Positions 18,501-27,321 of a stretch of 64,000 nucleotides of DNA are shown here, piece after piece. The notes under the pieces were generated by a model that saw only the letters and a program-made list of their open reading frames with translations, had not been told where the DNA came from and searched no databases. Made by a program: the position numbers and the translations under genes. Origin of the DNA: Tsukamurella sp. TY48. Lineage in GTDB: Bacteria; Actinomycetota; Actinomycetes; Mycobacteriales; Mycobacteriaceae. The number at the start of each line of letters is the position of its first letter. The stretch's first letter is position 1. The DNA lies in assembly GCF_019656655.1 (NCBI RefSeq), contig NZ_BPMV01000001.1, positions 682,001-746,000 on the forward strand, read 5' to 3'.

Positions 18501-19048
18501 GATTCGGCGGATACCGCATCGTGGGTGCCGCCGGCACCGCTCCGGCGAGCCTGATCGACGAACTGGATTCCAGTCGGCCGCGATACCTCAGTGGTGCGCG
18601 CGGCCCCGCGGACCTGTTCGCCGCGGTCGACGCCGGAGTCGACCTGGTCGATTCCGCAGCACCGCTCGAACTCGCGCGGCACGGCATCGTCCTGACCACG
18701 ACGGGCCCGCTGGCGGTGTCCGCACCGCAGCACCGCGGCGACACCCGCCCGCTCGATCCCGCCCCGGAGGCGTGGCCCGCGCCCGGCACGACTCCGATGC
18801 GCGCCTATCTGCACCACCTCTACCGGGTCGACCCGGTAGCCGCGACCGCTATCGCCGCTCGACACAACACCTGGTTCCTCACGAGCCTGGTCGCGCGGAT
18901 GCGGGACGCCCTGATTGCGGGCCGCTACCCGGCGTTCCAGGAGGATTTCCTGGGCCGGTACGGCGCGGCAGCGCCGGGAACCCCGTCACCCCGGCGGATC
19001 CCCGCTCCGGCGGTCCCGGCGCGGACCGATGCGGATTCACACGCCTGA
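15545..19048 (+). CDS. RND/MMPL transporter fused to a degenerate tRNA-guanine transglycosylase-like domain
   Basis: An unusual 1167-residue fusion. Residues 1 to about 700 form a complete MMPL-type RND transporter: one helix near 17-37, a first extracytoplasmic domain, five helices (about 183-340), then the second repeat with a helix near 375, its domain and five helices (about 525-690). An Ala-Pro linker (about 740-765) and a short coiled coil (about 778-810) follow. From R829 the sequence matches TGT: RTGTLHTPHGTVETPAF, AGGLHGFARWDVPLFVD, PRYLSGARGPADLFAAVDAG, ELARHG and RAYLHHLYRVDP. The two catalytic-type Asp positions appear kept (D905, D1036), but the zinc cysteines normally after RPLDP are all absent. 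The stop at 19048 leaves the TGT C-terminus almost full length. Mycobacterial MMPL proteins usually export envelope lipids; the TGT-like part may be a regulatory or scaffold domain (inference). Confidence 0.85.
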   Translation: MASFLYKVGSFCYRKWWMVLSLWIVALVGIGIAGSSLSEPFKDDFNLPGSQAVKAQEVLQKNFPQTAETQAPTATVVFQSKDGQRLDQGHNATAINTVVAKLREVPQLPEAERAALTNPAVGAAAAENLSGDGRVAQLRLTFDGVKTVSQESKDAVAAAKQAGADAGLTVETAGAANEHPAEPPAEMIGIVVAVIVMIITFAALLAALMPLVSALIGIALSTSVIAIGTSFLTLGTSTTGLSMMIGLAVGIDYSLFVISRYRQELLRTDDRAHAAGLAVGTAGSAVVFAGATVIIALCGLSITGMSFLSQMGLGAAVTVALAVLVALTVLPALLGVFKSAVFTPRLPFLWTPDQTERRPMGQRIGELLTKRPLPFLIGAVAVLAVAAIPIGKIELGLDVTSPSDKAATSIQSEAFGAGKSSPLVAVIDDEGKGDRKAAETRFADEVRKLDGLGPGGIIGPVPNATGNASQFIIVPASGPSTKQTADLLAEVRDHADAIGTATGTYVGIGGAAAINADFSDALTSKLPLYLIVVVGLAIILLMIVFRSVIIPVIASLGFLLSIAATFGVTVGFFQEGWLGWISPEERGPILVFMPIFLIGIVFGLAMDYQVFLVSRMREEHHHGAEAQEAIRIGYSSGARVVTAAAIIMISVFAGFTLSTETFLKLMGFSMAAAIVFDAFLVRMIIMPTTMSLLGEKAWWMPRWLDRILPRIDVEGDALRTADADAPVAEHETEEIAAPARVAAAAPPAPAPAPAPAPAPAPRKPAPALQGSRNQSVLDELRASNRALVAELSELRSDYRSIAAHTRLQAGSVVDPVRFDSSGTAGPGPRTGTLHTPHGTVETPAFVALAPLAAAPGIDPASIGSAGAQAITVDGVLIDRTTGAELIDEAGGLHGFARWDVPLFVDVSGVADPAAALAAAHRLGGDIAFGPAGAAIARRALAEHNWLSSTRSAGTSLWPTLGSDADASAVRELQQRHDEDRASGGLGFGGYRIVGAAGTAPASLIDELDSSRPRYLSGARGPADLFAAVDAGVDLVDSAAPLELARHGIVLTTTGPLAVSAPQHRGDTRPLDPAPEAWPAPGTTPMRAYLHHLYRVDPVAATAIAARHNTWFLTSLVARMRDALIAGRYPAFQEDFLGRYGAAAPGTPSPRRIPAPAVPARTDADSHA
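17785..17826 (+). repeat. Seven tandem GGCACC hexamers in the transporter linker
   Basis: Perfect 6-bp repeat, 7 copies, encoding an alternating Ala-Pro stretch between the transporter and the TGT-like domain. Copy-number change by slippage would keep the frame and only alter linker length. Confidence 0.9.
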
Positions 19049-19949
<901 letters not shown>

Positions 19950-19960
19950 GAGCTTCGCCC

Positions 19961-20009
19961 AACGCCTGTGGCGGCCGATTCCTCGTGAATCGGCCGCCAC
20001 AGGCGTTTT
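19961..20009 (+). terminator. Strong intrinsic terminator after rpf
   Basis: Perfect 21-bp stem (arms 19961-19981 and 19987-20007) with a CTCGT loop and a short T-run at the end. It separates rpf from the following transporter gene. Confidence 0.9.
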
Positions 20010-20032
20010 CGTGACCTGACACAATCGTCGGC

Positions 20033-21259
20033 GTGCTCCGTTCCGGCGTTCTGATCCTGCTGACGAGCCTGTACTTCGCGCAGGGTCTCCCGTTCGGCTT
20101 CTTCACCCAGGCCGTCCCCGTGGTGCTGCGCGACGAGGGCTACTCCCTCACCGCGATCAGCATCACCTCGCTGCTGTACCTGCCGTGGGGCGTGAAGTTC
20201 CTCTGGGCACCCGCGGTCGACCGGCTGGGCACCCGCCGCCGCTGGCTGCTCGGCACCCAACTCGGGGCGGCCGGCACCGCCCTCCTACTGGCCACCGCCG
20301 ACCTCTCCACATCGCTGCGGTGGCTGTTCGTGGCGATCGCCGTGATCAACCTCCTCTCGGCCACGCAGGACGTGGCGACCGACGGTCTGGCCGTACGGAT
20401 GCTGGGCCCTCGCGAACGCGGCCTGGGCAATGCAATCCAGACCGGCGCGTACCGGGTCGGCATGATCGTGGGCGGCGGCGTGCTGCTGTGGGTCTACGCC
20501 GAGGCCGGGTGGCGCGTGCTGCTGCTGAGCCTGGGCGGCCTGATCCTGGTGTGCACCGTGCCCGTGGTGCTGCTGGTGCGCGACGATCCCGCGCCCGCAG
20601 CGGGGCCCGCGCCTGCGCGAGGAGCCCTCATCACCGCCTGGGTGGAGCGCCTGCGCCGTCCCGGGGTGATCGCCCTCATCGCACTTCTGGCGGCCTACAA
20701 GTTCGGCAATGCGATGGCCTCGTCGATCGCCGGGCCCTTCCTCAAGGACGCCGGGCTCACCCTCAAGGAGATCGCGCTCGTGAACGGCGGCCTCAGCTCC
20801 GCGGGCGCACTGCTGGGCTCGGCCGCGGGCGGCTGGCTGGCCTTCCGGTACGGCAGGCGCCCCGCGCTCGTCTTCGGCGGCGTCGCGCAGACCCTCGCGA
20901 TCCTGTTGTACGTGGCCGCGGCGGTGGGGATCGGCGGGTACGGACTGGTGATCACCGCCTCGCTGGCCGAGCACATCCTGGGCGGCGCCGCGACGGTCGC
21001 GCTGTTCACCCTCATGATGGACGCCTGCGAGGAGGAGCACGCGGGTGCCGATTACACCCTGCTCGCGTGCGCCGTGGTGGGCGCGCAGGGCGTGGCGGGG
21101 TTCGCCGCCGGGGCGCTCGGCGATGCCTTCGGCTACCCGACGGTGTTCCTCGTGGCCACGGTGCTGTCCGGGCTCGGCTGCGCGGTGTTCGTGCGGGCCC
21201 TCGACCGCGGAGAGGGACCCACCTCGCTCACGACGTGGATCCCGCGGCCCACGCGCTGA
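20033..21259 (+). CDS. MFS transporter of the AmpG-like type
   Basis: A 408-residue, 12-helix major facilitator. The N-terminus (LTSLYFAQGLPFGFFTQAVPVVLRDEG) and the WGVKFLWAPAVDRLGTRRRW loop are typical of AmpG-like permeases that carry muropeptides or related solutes. The central cytoplasmic loop is Ala/Pro-rich. The start is GTG at 20033, with CACAAT exactly 7 nt upstream, so the mRNA is probably leaderless. Its position after rpf hints at cell-wall fragment uptake, but the substrate is not proven. Confidence 0.8.
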   Translation: MLRSGVLILLTSLYFAQGLPFGFFTQAVPVVLRDEGYSLTAISITSLLYLPWGVKFLWAPAVDRLGTRRRWLLGTQLGAAGTALLLATADLSTSLRWLFVAIAVINLLSATQDVATDGLAVRMLGPRERGLGNAIQTGAYRVGMIVGGGVLLWVYAEAGWRVLLLSLGGLILVCTVPVVLLVRDDPAPAAGPAPARGALITAWVERLRRPGVIALIALLAAYKFGNAMASSIAGPFLKDAGLTLKEIALVNGGLSSAGALLGSAAGGWLAFRYGRRPALVFGGVAQTLAILLYVAAAVGIGGYGLVITASLAEHILGGAATVALFTLMMDACEEEHAGADYTLLACAVVGAQGVAGFAAGALGDAFGYPTVFLVATVLSGLGCAVFVRALDRGEGPTSLTTWIPRPTR

Positions 21260-21262
21260 CGA

Positions 21263-22222
21263 TCAGGCGGGGACGGTGGCCTTCTCGTCACCCGCGCGCC
21301 GATCCTCGGCATTGCGCTCGGCGAGCTCGGTGATCGAATCGGCGGACTCGAGGTTCGCGTCGCGGCGGTACTGCACGAAGGAGTACGCGAAGGCGGCGAT
21401 CCAGCCCGCGACGATCAGGACGTAGACGATGCGCTGCACGCCCGGGTCGAGCGCGAGTCCGCTCTTGCCGATCAGGGTGCGGGCGTTCGTGAGGATGATG
21501 AGGCCGCCGACGGAGGCGCCCAGCAGGCGGGGCGGGAAGTGCCGCACGAGCCAGGCGGCGATCGGTGCGGCGATCACGCCACCGGCGAGAATCGCTCCGG
21601 CGTAAGCGAAGTTGACGCTCTCACTACCCAGGTTCGCCAGGAAGCCGAGGGAGGCCGCGAGCGCGATGAGGAACTCGCTGGTGTCGATGGTGCCGACCAC
21701 CTTGCGCGGCTCCATCCGGCCCGATGCGAGGAGCGCGGGAGTGCCCACGGGCCCCCAGCCGCCGCCACCGGTGGCGTCGACGAAGCCGCCGAACAGCCCG
21801 AGCGGGGCGAGGAAGCGGGACTTGAGCGGGCGGCCCAGGTTCTTGGTGTCGATGCCGCGGAAGGTGAAGCGCAGCAGCACGTAGAGCCCCAGCAGCAACA
21901 GGATCACCGACATCAGCGGCTTGGCCACCTCCGTCGAGAGGTTGGACAGCACCGTGGCACCGGCGAAGGCGCCGACCGCGCCGGGAATACCGATGCGGCG
22001 GACCACCTTCCAGTCGACATTGCCGAACCGCCAGTGCGAGGCACCCGATACCGCGCTGGTGCCGATCTCGGCGAGATGGATCGTGGCGCTGATCGCCGCG
22101 GGCGACAGCGTGGTGAGGGCCACCAGGAAGGTGGTGGCGGTGACGCCGAAGGCCATTCCGAGGCTGCCGTCCACGAGCTGGCCGAGCAATCCCACGAAGG
22201 CGACGATGAGCAGGGTGGGCAT
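21263..22222 (-). CDS. TSUP family permease (TauE/SafE type)
   Basis: A 319-residue membrane protein with about eight helices, of the family that moves sulfite, sulfoacetate or related anions. The family pattern of two internal halves is visible (GLLGQLVDGSLGMAFGVT near the start and GGFVDATGGGGWGPVGTPALL in the middle). I chose the ATG at 22222, preceded by GAGGAG, rather than the longer frame. The charged tail is cytoplasmic. It is convergent with the MFS gene, stops 3 bp apart. Confidence 0.85.
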   Translation of the reverse strand: MPTLLIVAFVGLLGQLVDGSLGMAFGVTATTFLVALTTLSPAAISATIHLAEIGTSAVSGASHWRFGNVDWKVVRRIGIPGAVGAFAGATVLSNLSTEVAKPLMSVILLLLGLYVLLRFTFRGIDTKNLGRPLKSRFLAPLGLFGGFVDATGGGGWGPVGTPALLASGRMEPRKVVGTIDTSEFLIALAASLGFLANLGSESVNFAYAGAILAGGVIAAPIAAWLVRHFPPRLLGASVGGLIILTNARTLIGKSGLALDPGVQRIVYVLIVAGWIAAFAYSFVQYRRDANLESADSITELAERNAEDRRAGDEKATVPA

Positions 22223-22463
22223 GGGCTGGTCTCCTCGCGATGCGCGCCGGACGAGGGGACTCGTCCGTGTATGACAGGCCACTCTGCCGCGGGCGCGAAC
22301 GGATCGGAACAGTCCGCCTCACCGTGAACGAAATCACCCTCCCACCTGGTGTTTAGCCTGCGCAATGACTCGGAGAGTTTCCCTCTGCGGACCCAGCTCC
22401 GCTGGTAGTGTCCGATTCGCCGTTTCCGCGGCTTTCGTCCCATCCCGGAAGGATGTCACCGTC

Positions 22464-22853
22464 ATGCGCACTCGCGCCCTGATCGCACTCACCACCGCGA
22501 CCCTCGCAGCCGGATCCCTCGCCGTCGCACCGGTGGCATCGGCGGAGGTCACCATCGTGGGAAGTGACACCACGCGCACCCTGTCGTGCAACAACGACGA
22601 CCTCGTGGTCGCCGGCTCGGACAATGCGCTCGTTCTCACCTCGAATTGCAAGCGGGTCCGGATCAGCGGCAGCGACAACACCATCACCCTCCGGGACGCC
22701 GGCCGCCTCGAGATCGTGGGCTCCGGGAACGCCGTCACGCTGGGCGCCACCCCGGCCGTGGAGATCAGCGGCAGCGATAACTCCATCCGCTGCGCGTCCG
22801 GCGGCAAGGCGAAGGTCCGTACCGCCGGCGTCGGGAACGCGATCAGCTGCTGA
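22464..22853 (+). CDS. Secreted DUF3060 protein with short beta-repeats
   Basis: A 129-residue secreted protein: signal peptide about 1-28, then four or five imperfect repeats of about 20 residues with the pattern (S/G)SGSDNxIxL, as in DUF3060. The repeats probably stack as a small beta-solenoid on the cell surface. Two cysteine pairs are possible. Function is unknown. The last 11 bp overlap the convergent acetyltransferase gene. Confidence 0.82.
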   Translation: MRTRALIALTTATLAAGSLAVAPVASAEVTIVGSDTTRTLSCNNDDLVVAGSDNALVLTSNCKRVRISGSDNTITLRDAGRLEIVGSGNAVTLGATPAVEISGSDNSIRCASGGKAKVRTAGVGNAISC

Positions 22854-23421
22854 CGGGCTCCTGCGGGAGCTCCCGCACCACCCGGCACGGGTTGCCGACG
22901 GCGGCCACATGGTCGGGCAGATCACGGGTCACCACACTGCCCGCCCCGACCACCGTGTTGCGGCCGATGCGCACGCCGGGGCACACGATCACTCCCCCGC
23001 CGAACCACACGTTGTCGCCGATCACGATCGGCCGGGCGGTCTCCCAGCGGGCGCGGCGCGCGGCGTGGTCGTCGATCGGATGCAGCGCGGTGAGCAGCTG
23101 CGTGCGAGGCCCGATGGAGACGTCGTCGCCGATCGTGATCGGTGCACAGTCCATGAGGATCGCGTCGTAGTTCAGGAAGCTGTTGGCTCCGATGGTGATG
23201 TTCGTGCCGTAGTCGCATTGGAAGCGCGGCATGATCCACGATCCCTCGCCGATGCCGCCGAGAAGCTCGTGGAGGATCTGGCCGCGTTCGGCGTCGTCAT
23301 CGGCGGACGTCGCATTGAACCGGTCCAGGAGGCGCCCACAGGCCTTCCGCATGGCCACGAGTTCCGGATCGCCGTCCCGGTAGAGCTCACCACCCAGCAT
23401 CCGCTGCAGTTCGCTGGTCAC
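22843..23421 (-). CDS. Hexapeptide-repeat O-acetyltransferase (maltose/galactoside acetyltransferase type)
   Basis: A 192-residue acetyl-CoA-dependent sugar O-acetyltransferase. The N-terminal Mac domain (ELQRMLGGELYRDGDPEL) is followed by left-handed beta-helix hexapeptide repeats (ITIGANSFLNYDAI, PITIGDDVSIGPR, VVGAGSVVTRDLPD). The catalytic His lies in TALHPIDD. The start is GTG at 23421 because TATCGT is exactly 7 nt upstream and the alignment to Maa-type proteins begins there. The biological acceptor is unknown. Confidence 0.88.
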   Translation of the reverse strand: MTSELQRMLGGELYRDGDPELVAMRKACGRLLDRFNATSADDDAERGQILHELLGGIGEGSWIMPRFQCDYGTNITIGANSFLNYDAILMDCAPITIGDDVSIGPRTQLLTALHPIDDHAARRARWETARPIVIGDNVWFGGGVIVCPGVRIGRNTVVGAGSVVTRDLPDHVAAVGNPCRVVRELPQEPVSS

Positions 23422-23462
23422 CCGCCCGACGATACCCACGGCGCCCAGCATCCCGAGAAACG

Positions 23463-23494
23463 CGAAGACCCCCGGATTTCTCCGGGGGTCTTCG
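23463..23494 (-). terminator. Terminator after tRNA-fMet
   Basis: Perfect 14-bp stem (CGAAGACCCCCGGA and complement) with a TTTC loop, immediately downstream of the tRNA on the minus strand. Confidence 0.8.
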
Positions 23495-23500
23495 ACCTAG

Positions 23501-23574
23501 TAGCGGGGACAGGATTTGAACCTGCGACCTCTGGGTTATGAGCCCAGCGAGCTACCGAGCTGCTCCACCCCGCG
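23501..23574 (-). tRNA. Initiator tRNA-fMet (CAT)
   Basis: 74 nt without encoded CCA. The anticodon is CAT within GGGCTCATAACCC, giving the run of G-C pairs in the anticodon stem that marks initiators. The 5' C faces a T at the end of the acceptor stem, an unpaired 1:72 position as required for formylation. D-arm AGCAGCTCGGTAGCTC and T-arm GGTTCAAATCC are standard. Confidence 0.95.
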
Positions 23575-23685
23575 TTGGGTGAACACCACGTTACTGGAAC
23601 CTGCTCGCGAAGTGCAAATCGTTTGAACGTGATGCCCGTCTCCCCGGCCGGCGTGCCGATGCGCACGCCGGACCGGGAGCCGGAA

Positions 23686-26637
23686 TCAGTTGCCGCCCCG
23701 CGACTTCGCCTCGGCGTCCTGCAGCTTCTTGACGGAATCACCGAGCCGCTGCATCGCCTGGCCCACGGCCACCTGATCGCCGTTGCGCTGCGCAGTGAGC
23801 ACCGCGCCCCAGGCGTCCGAGACGGCCTTCACGGCGGCCTGGATCTCCGGGGTGTCGCCGCCCGGGACGATCGCGGGAACCGGCGGCGCTCCGGGCCCAG
23901 CGGGGGTGCCGCCCGGCACCGTCGCCTCGTTCGGCCCACCGGAGACACCCGGCGCGGCCGCGGCGAGCGCGGTCTCGACACCGCGGAAACCGGCCTGCGT
24001 GAGCGAGGCCGCCACCGTCGGCTGGTAGCCGGCACCGGAGGTGACCGGGTTCAGCGTGAGCACCTTGATCAGCTTCGGCGGAGTGTTCCGCTCGCTGCTC
24101 TGCGCGTACATGGGCCACACGTACACCTGGCCGCCGTTCGACAGCCCCAGCGCCTGGAGATTGCCGAACTTCGGGTTGAGCGCGCTGATGTTGGCGTTAT
24201 CGGCCGTGTACGGCGGCGAACCCTTGATCAGGTCGGCCGCCTGGCTCGGTCCGGGCGTACGACGGGGCATGTCCCGCACGATGATCCGGCCGGCGTCCTC
24301 GCCGTCGGAGGACACCGAGACACGCGCCGCCACGTACGGCTGATCACGCGGCTGCAGCAGCGTGGCGAGCTGGAACTGCGTGGCACCGCCGCCCGGGGCC
24401 GCGGCCACCGAGTAGTAGGGCGCCTGCAGGCCGTCCTTGTCCGGGGTATCGGCCGGAGCGCCCGCCACCTGCCACACGTCGTTCTGCTGGCGGTACGTGT
24501 TCGGATCGCTGGTGTGGTACTTCTGCAGCAGGAATCGCTGCACCTCGAACAGGTCCTGCGGGTAACGGAAGTGCTGGCGGATCTCCGAGGGCACCGCGTC
24601 GCCGTTCTCGATCACGCCGGGGAAGATCTTCTTCCAGGCGTTGAGCACCGGATCGTCGTTGTCCACCTGGTACAGGCGCACCGAACCGTCGTAGGCGTCG
24701 ACGGTGGCCTTCACCGAGTTCCGGATGTAGCCCACCTTCTCGTCGGGCTGGCGGCGCTGCTGCGGCTGCCCCGGCGCCACCTGCTGGCGCGAGCCCGTGG
24801 CGTCCGACAGCGAGGTCTGCTGCGCGTACGGGTACTTCGGCAGCGTGGTGTAACCGTCGACCACCCAGACGATGCGGCCCGACTTCGAATCGACCACCGG
24901 GTAGGTCTTGGTGTCGACCGTGAGGAAGGGAGCGATCTGCTTGATCCGGTCGCGCGGATCGCGCTGATAGATGATCTTGGAGTCCTCGCCGATGTTCGGG
25001 TTCAGCAGGATGTTCCGCTCGGTGAACTTGATCGCGTACGCCAGGCGCGGCAGCCACGATCCGACGTTCACGCCGCCGTCACCGTCGTACCGGGACTTCG
25101 CGGTGTCGCTGTCGTACTCGCGCGGCTCGCCCTTGCTGCCGACGATCGAGTAGAAGTTCGGGTCCGACCCGATGATCTCGCCGTAGTAGATGCGGTTCTG
25201 CTTGACGGTCTGCTGCTTGCCGACGCCGTCGCGGGTGAACACCGGCTGGCCGCCCGCGGTGTTGTTCACCGCATCGCGATTGCCCTCGGTGACCACCTGA
25301 TCGACCTCGCCCGCGGGCGCGGTGATGAGGCCGTTGCCGTGGGTGTAGACCATGTGCCGCGACGTCCAGTCCGTGGGCGTCTTATCGGGATTCAGCTCGA
25401 TCGGCGCCATCAGCACGTTGGTCTGGCGACCGCCCACGTCGTACCGGTCCACCGCCAGCTGATCGGGCAGCTTGTAGTACTCCTTGAGCTGGTTCAGCGT
25501 GGAGAAGGCCCGCGAGACCACGTTCGGATCGAGCAGGCGCACGTTCTGCAGCGAGGGCGCGTCCTTCGCCGTCAGGGTCTGCAGCACCTCGTCGGAGACC
25601 TTCGCGTCGGTCTCCTCGTACTTGGCGTCGGTGAGCCCGTAGGCCTGTTTCGTGGCCTCGAGGTTGCGCGCGATGTACGGCAGCTCCCGCTCGGTGTTGG
25701 GGCCCACGGTGAAGGTCTGCACGGCCTTCGGCCAACCGACACCCACCACCAGCGAGGAGAACAGCATGAGCACCGTGGCGATGGCGGGCACCCGCAGATC
25801 GCGCATCACGATGCCGGCGAAGAAGGCGGCGGCGCAGATGATCGCGATGCCCGTGAGAATCGCCTTCGCCGGGAGCATGGCGTTGATGTCGGTGTAGCCG
25901 GCACCGGTGAACATGTTCGACCGCTCCGAGTAGACCAGCGCGTACCGGTCGAACCAGTAGGCCACGGCCTTCGCGAGCAGGAAGACCCCGGCGATCGACG
26001 CCAGCTGGATACGGGCTCCCCGCGAGAGCGAACCGTCGCGCCCGGCCAGGCGGATACCGCCGAAAACGTACTGCGCCAGGATGTTCGCCAGGAACATCAC
26101 CACCAGGCCGGCGAAGACGAAACCGAGCACGAACTCGATGAAGGGCAGGGTGAAGGCGTAGAAGCCGATGTCCTTGCCGAACTCGGCGTCCGTGCTGCCG
26201 AAGGGCTGCCGGTTGAAGAACAGCAGCACCTCCTTCCAGGACGCCTGCCCGAAGATGCCGCTGATCAATCCCACCAGCAGCGGCGGGACGATCGCGAAGG
26301 TCTTCAGCTTGCTGGTGACCACCGCGCGGTAGCGGACCACCGGGTCGTCGGTGGACGAGGGCAGGAAGGCGGGGCGCACCCGGTACGCCAGCCACAACCC
26401 GGCGAACGTGAAGGCCGCCATGATCAGGCCCGTGACCAGGAACAAGGCGATCCTGGTGAGCAGCACGGTGCGCAGCACGCCCGCATGTCCGAGGGAGGAG
26501 AACCAGAGGAAGCCGGTGTACACATCCACCACTCGGGGCCCGATCAGCAGCAGCGCCAGCAGCGCCACCGCGATCCCGATGAGGATTTTGGCCCGCCTCG
26601 ACAAGGAGGGGATGCCCGCAGCACGAGGAGTCGTCAC
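23686..26637 (-). CDS. UPF0182 family large membrane protein
   Basis: A 983-residue protein. The N-terminal third carries about seven membrane helices (TM1 near 15-35, LLIGPRVVDVYTGFLWFSSLGH following); the rest is a large extracytoplasmic part with YTHGNGLITAPAGEVD and a Gly/Pro/Ala-rich C-terminus. The family is conserved in actinobacteria and cyanobacteria with unknown function. The start is GTG at 26637, with TACAGT exactly 7 nt upstream, so the mRNA is probably leaderless. It is divergent from the PPA1309-family gene. Confidence 0.9.
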   Translation of the reverse strand: MTTPRAAGIPSLSRRAKILIGIAVALLALLLIGPRVVDVYTGFLWFSSLGHAGVLRTVLLTRIALFLVTGLIMAAFTFAGLWLAYRVRPAFLPSSTDDPVVRYRAVVTSKLKTFAIVPPLLVGLISGIFGQASWKEVLLFFNRQPFGSTDAEFGKDIGFYAFTLPFIEFVLGFVFAGLVVMFLANILAQYVFGGIRLAGRDGSLSRGARIQLASIAGVFLLAKAVAYWFDRYALVYSERSNMFTGAGYTDINAMLPAKAILTGIAIICAAAFFAGIVMRDLRVPAIATVLMLFSSLVVGVGWPKAVQTFTVGPNTERELPYIARNLEATKQAYGLTDAKYEETDAKVSDEVLQTLTAKDAPSLQNVRLLDPNVVSRAFSTLNQLKEYYKLPDQLAVDRYDVGGRQTNVLMAPIELNPDKTPTDWTSRHMVYTHGNGLITAPAGEVDQVVTEGNRDAVNNTAGGQPVFTRDGVGKQQTVKQNRIYYGEIIGSDPNFYSIVGSKGEPREYDSDTAKSRYDGDGGVNVGSWLPRLAYAIKFTERNILLNPNIGEDSKIIYQRDPRDRIKQIAPFLTVDTKTYPVVDSKSGRIVWVVDGYTTLPKYPYAQQTSLSDATGSRQQVAPGQPQQRRQPDEKVGYIRNSVKATVDAYDGSVRLYQVDNDDPVLNAWKKIFPGVIENGDAVPSEIRQHFRYPQDLFEVQRFLLQKYHTSDPNTYRQQNDVWQVAGAPADTPDKDGLQAPYYSVAAAPGGGATQFQLATLLQPRDQPYVAARVSVSSDGEDAGRIIVRDMPRRTPGPSQAADLIKGSPPYTADNANISALNPKFGNLQALGLSNGGQVYVWPMYAQSSERNTPPKLIKVLTLNPVTSGAGYQPTVAASLTQAGFRGVETALAAAAPGVSGGPNEATVPGGTPAGPGAPPVPAIVPGGDTPEIQAAVKAVSDAWGAVLTAQRNGDQVAVGQAMQRLGDSVKKLQDAEAKSRGGN

Positions 26638-26718
26638 GGGCTCCACTGTACGGATTTGACGGAATTGAAGAAGGGGCGGCTCCGGGCCCCATCGGCGTCA
26701 GGATGCGATCATGGGGAC

Positions 26719-27321
26719 GTGACGGGCGACGAGACGGACCAGGTATTCGGCGAGGCGGCTCTGGGGCGCGCGGCGCAGGAGGCGATCGAGTTCGTGGAGC
26801 CGCAGGGATGGGGCCAGCCGCCGCAACTGTTCGGCCTGGTCCCCACCAGCCTGCTCGCGACCAGCCAGCCCGAGTGGGCGGACATGCTGGACGACGGTGC
26901 CACGCTCACCGTGATCGAACAGGAACCGCTCCCCGGTGACCCCACCGGCGGCAGCGCCGAACTCGACCACGTGCTCGCCACCACCACCTGGCCGGAGGAG
27001 GTGGTCGGCTGCGCCCTGGTGCAGGAGATCATCGTGCTCCCGCCGAACGCCGAGTCCGATCTCGACGGTGCGCTCGAACCGCACCTCGCCGACAAGGAGG
27101 CCTCGGACCGGGCCGGACGGGCCGCCGCCGAGAGTCATCCCGAGCGCCGCACGGCGCGGATGGTGGCCGCGGTGCTGCGCGACGGCCACCGGATCACGCT
27201 GCTCACGCTGCGCCCTGACGACGAGGACGACGACCCCTTCGCCGCGAACGAACTGCTGCGCGCCGATCAGTTGGCGCCCGGCCTGATCCAGGGCCTACTG
27301 GCGACCTTCGACGAGGACTGA
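26719..27321 (+). CDS. PPA1309 family protein
   Basis: A 200-residue acidic cytosolic protein of a family conserved in actinobacteria, function unknown. The recognisable blocks are EPQGWGQPPQLFGLVPT, an LxxVLATTTWPEEVVGCALVQEIIVLPP segment and the C-terminal DDDPFAANELLRADQLAPGLIQ. The start is GTG at 26719, with GATCAT exactly 6 nt upstream. It is convergent with the PDZ-Lon gene, the stop codons directly abutting. Confidence 0.8.
   Translation: MTGDETDQVFGEAALGRAAQEAIEFVEPQGWGQPPQLFGLVPTSLLATSQPEWADMLDDGATLTVIEQEPLPGDPTGGSAELDHVLATTTWPEEVVGCALVQEIIVLPPNAESDLDGALEPHLADKEASDRAGRAAAESHPERRTARMVAAVLRDGHRITLLTLRPDDEDDDPFAANELLRADQLAPGLIQGLLATFDED

Noticed and set aside
16304-18865. An 853-codon minus-strand open frame opposite the MMPL-TGT gene
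   Set aside because: Composition is Arg/Gly/Asp/His-biased without domains, and the plus strand carries recognised MMPL and TGT motifs throughout.
23575-26700. A very long plus-strand open frame opposite the UPF0182 gene
   Set aside because: Only the part from GTG 26719 is a real gene (PPA1309 family). The upstream part is antisense to UPF0182, has no ribosome site, and is rich in His, Arg and Gly, as expected for the reverse frame of GC-rich coding DNA.
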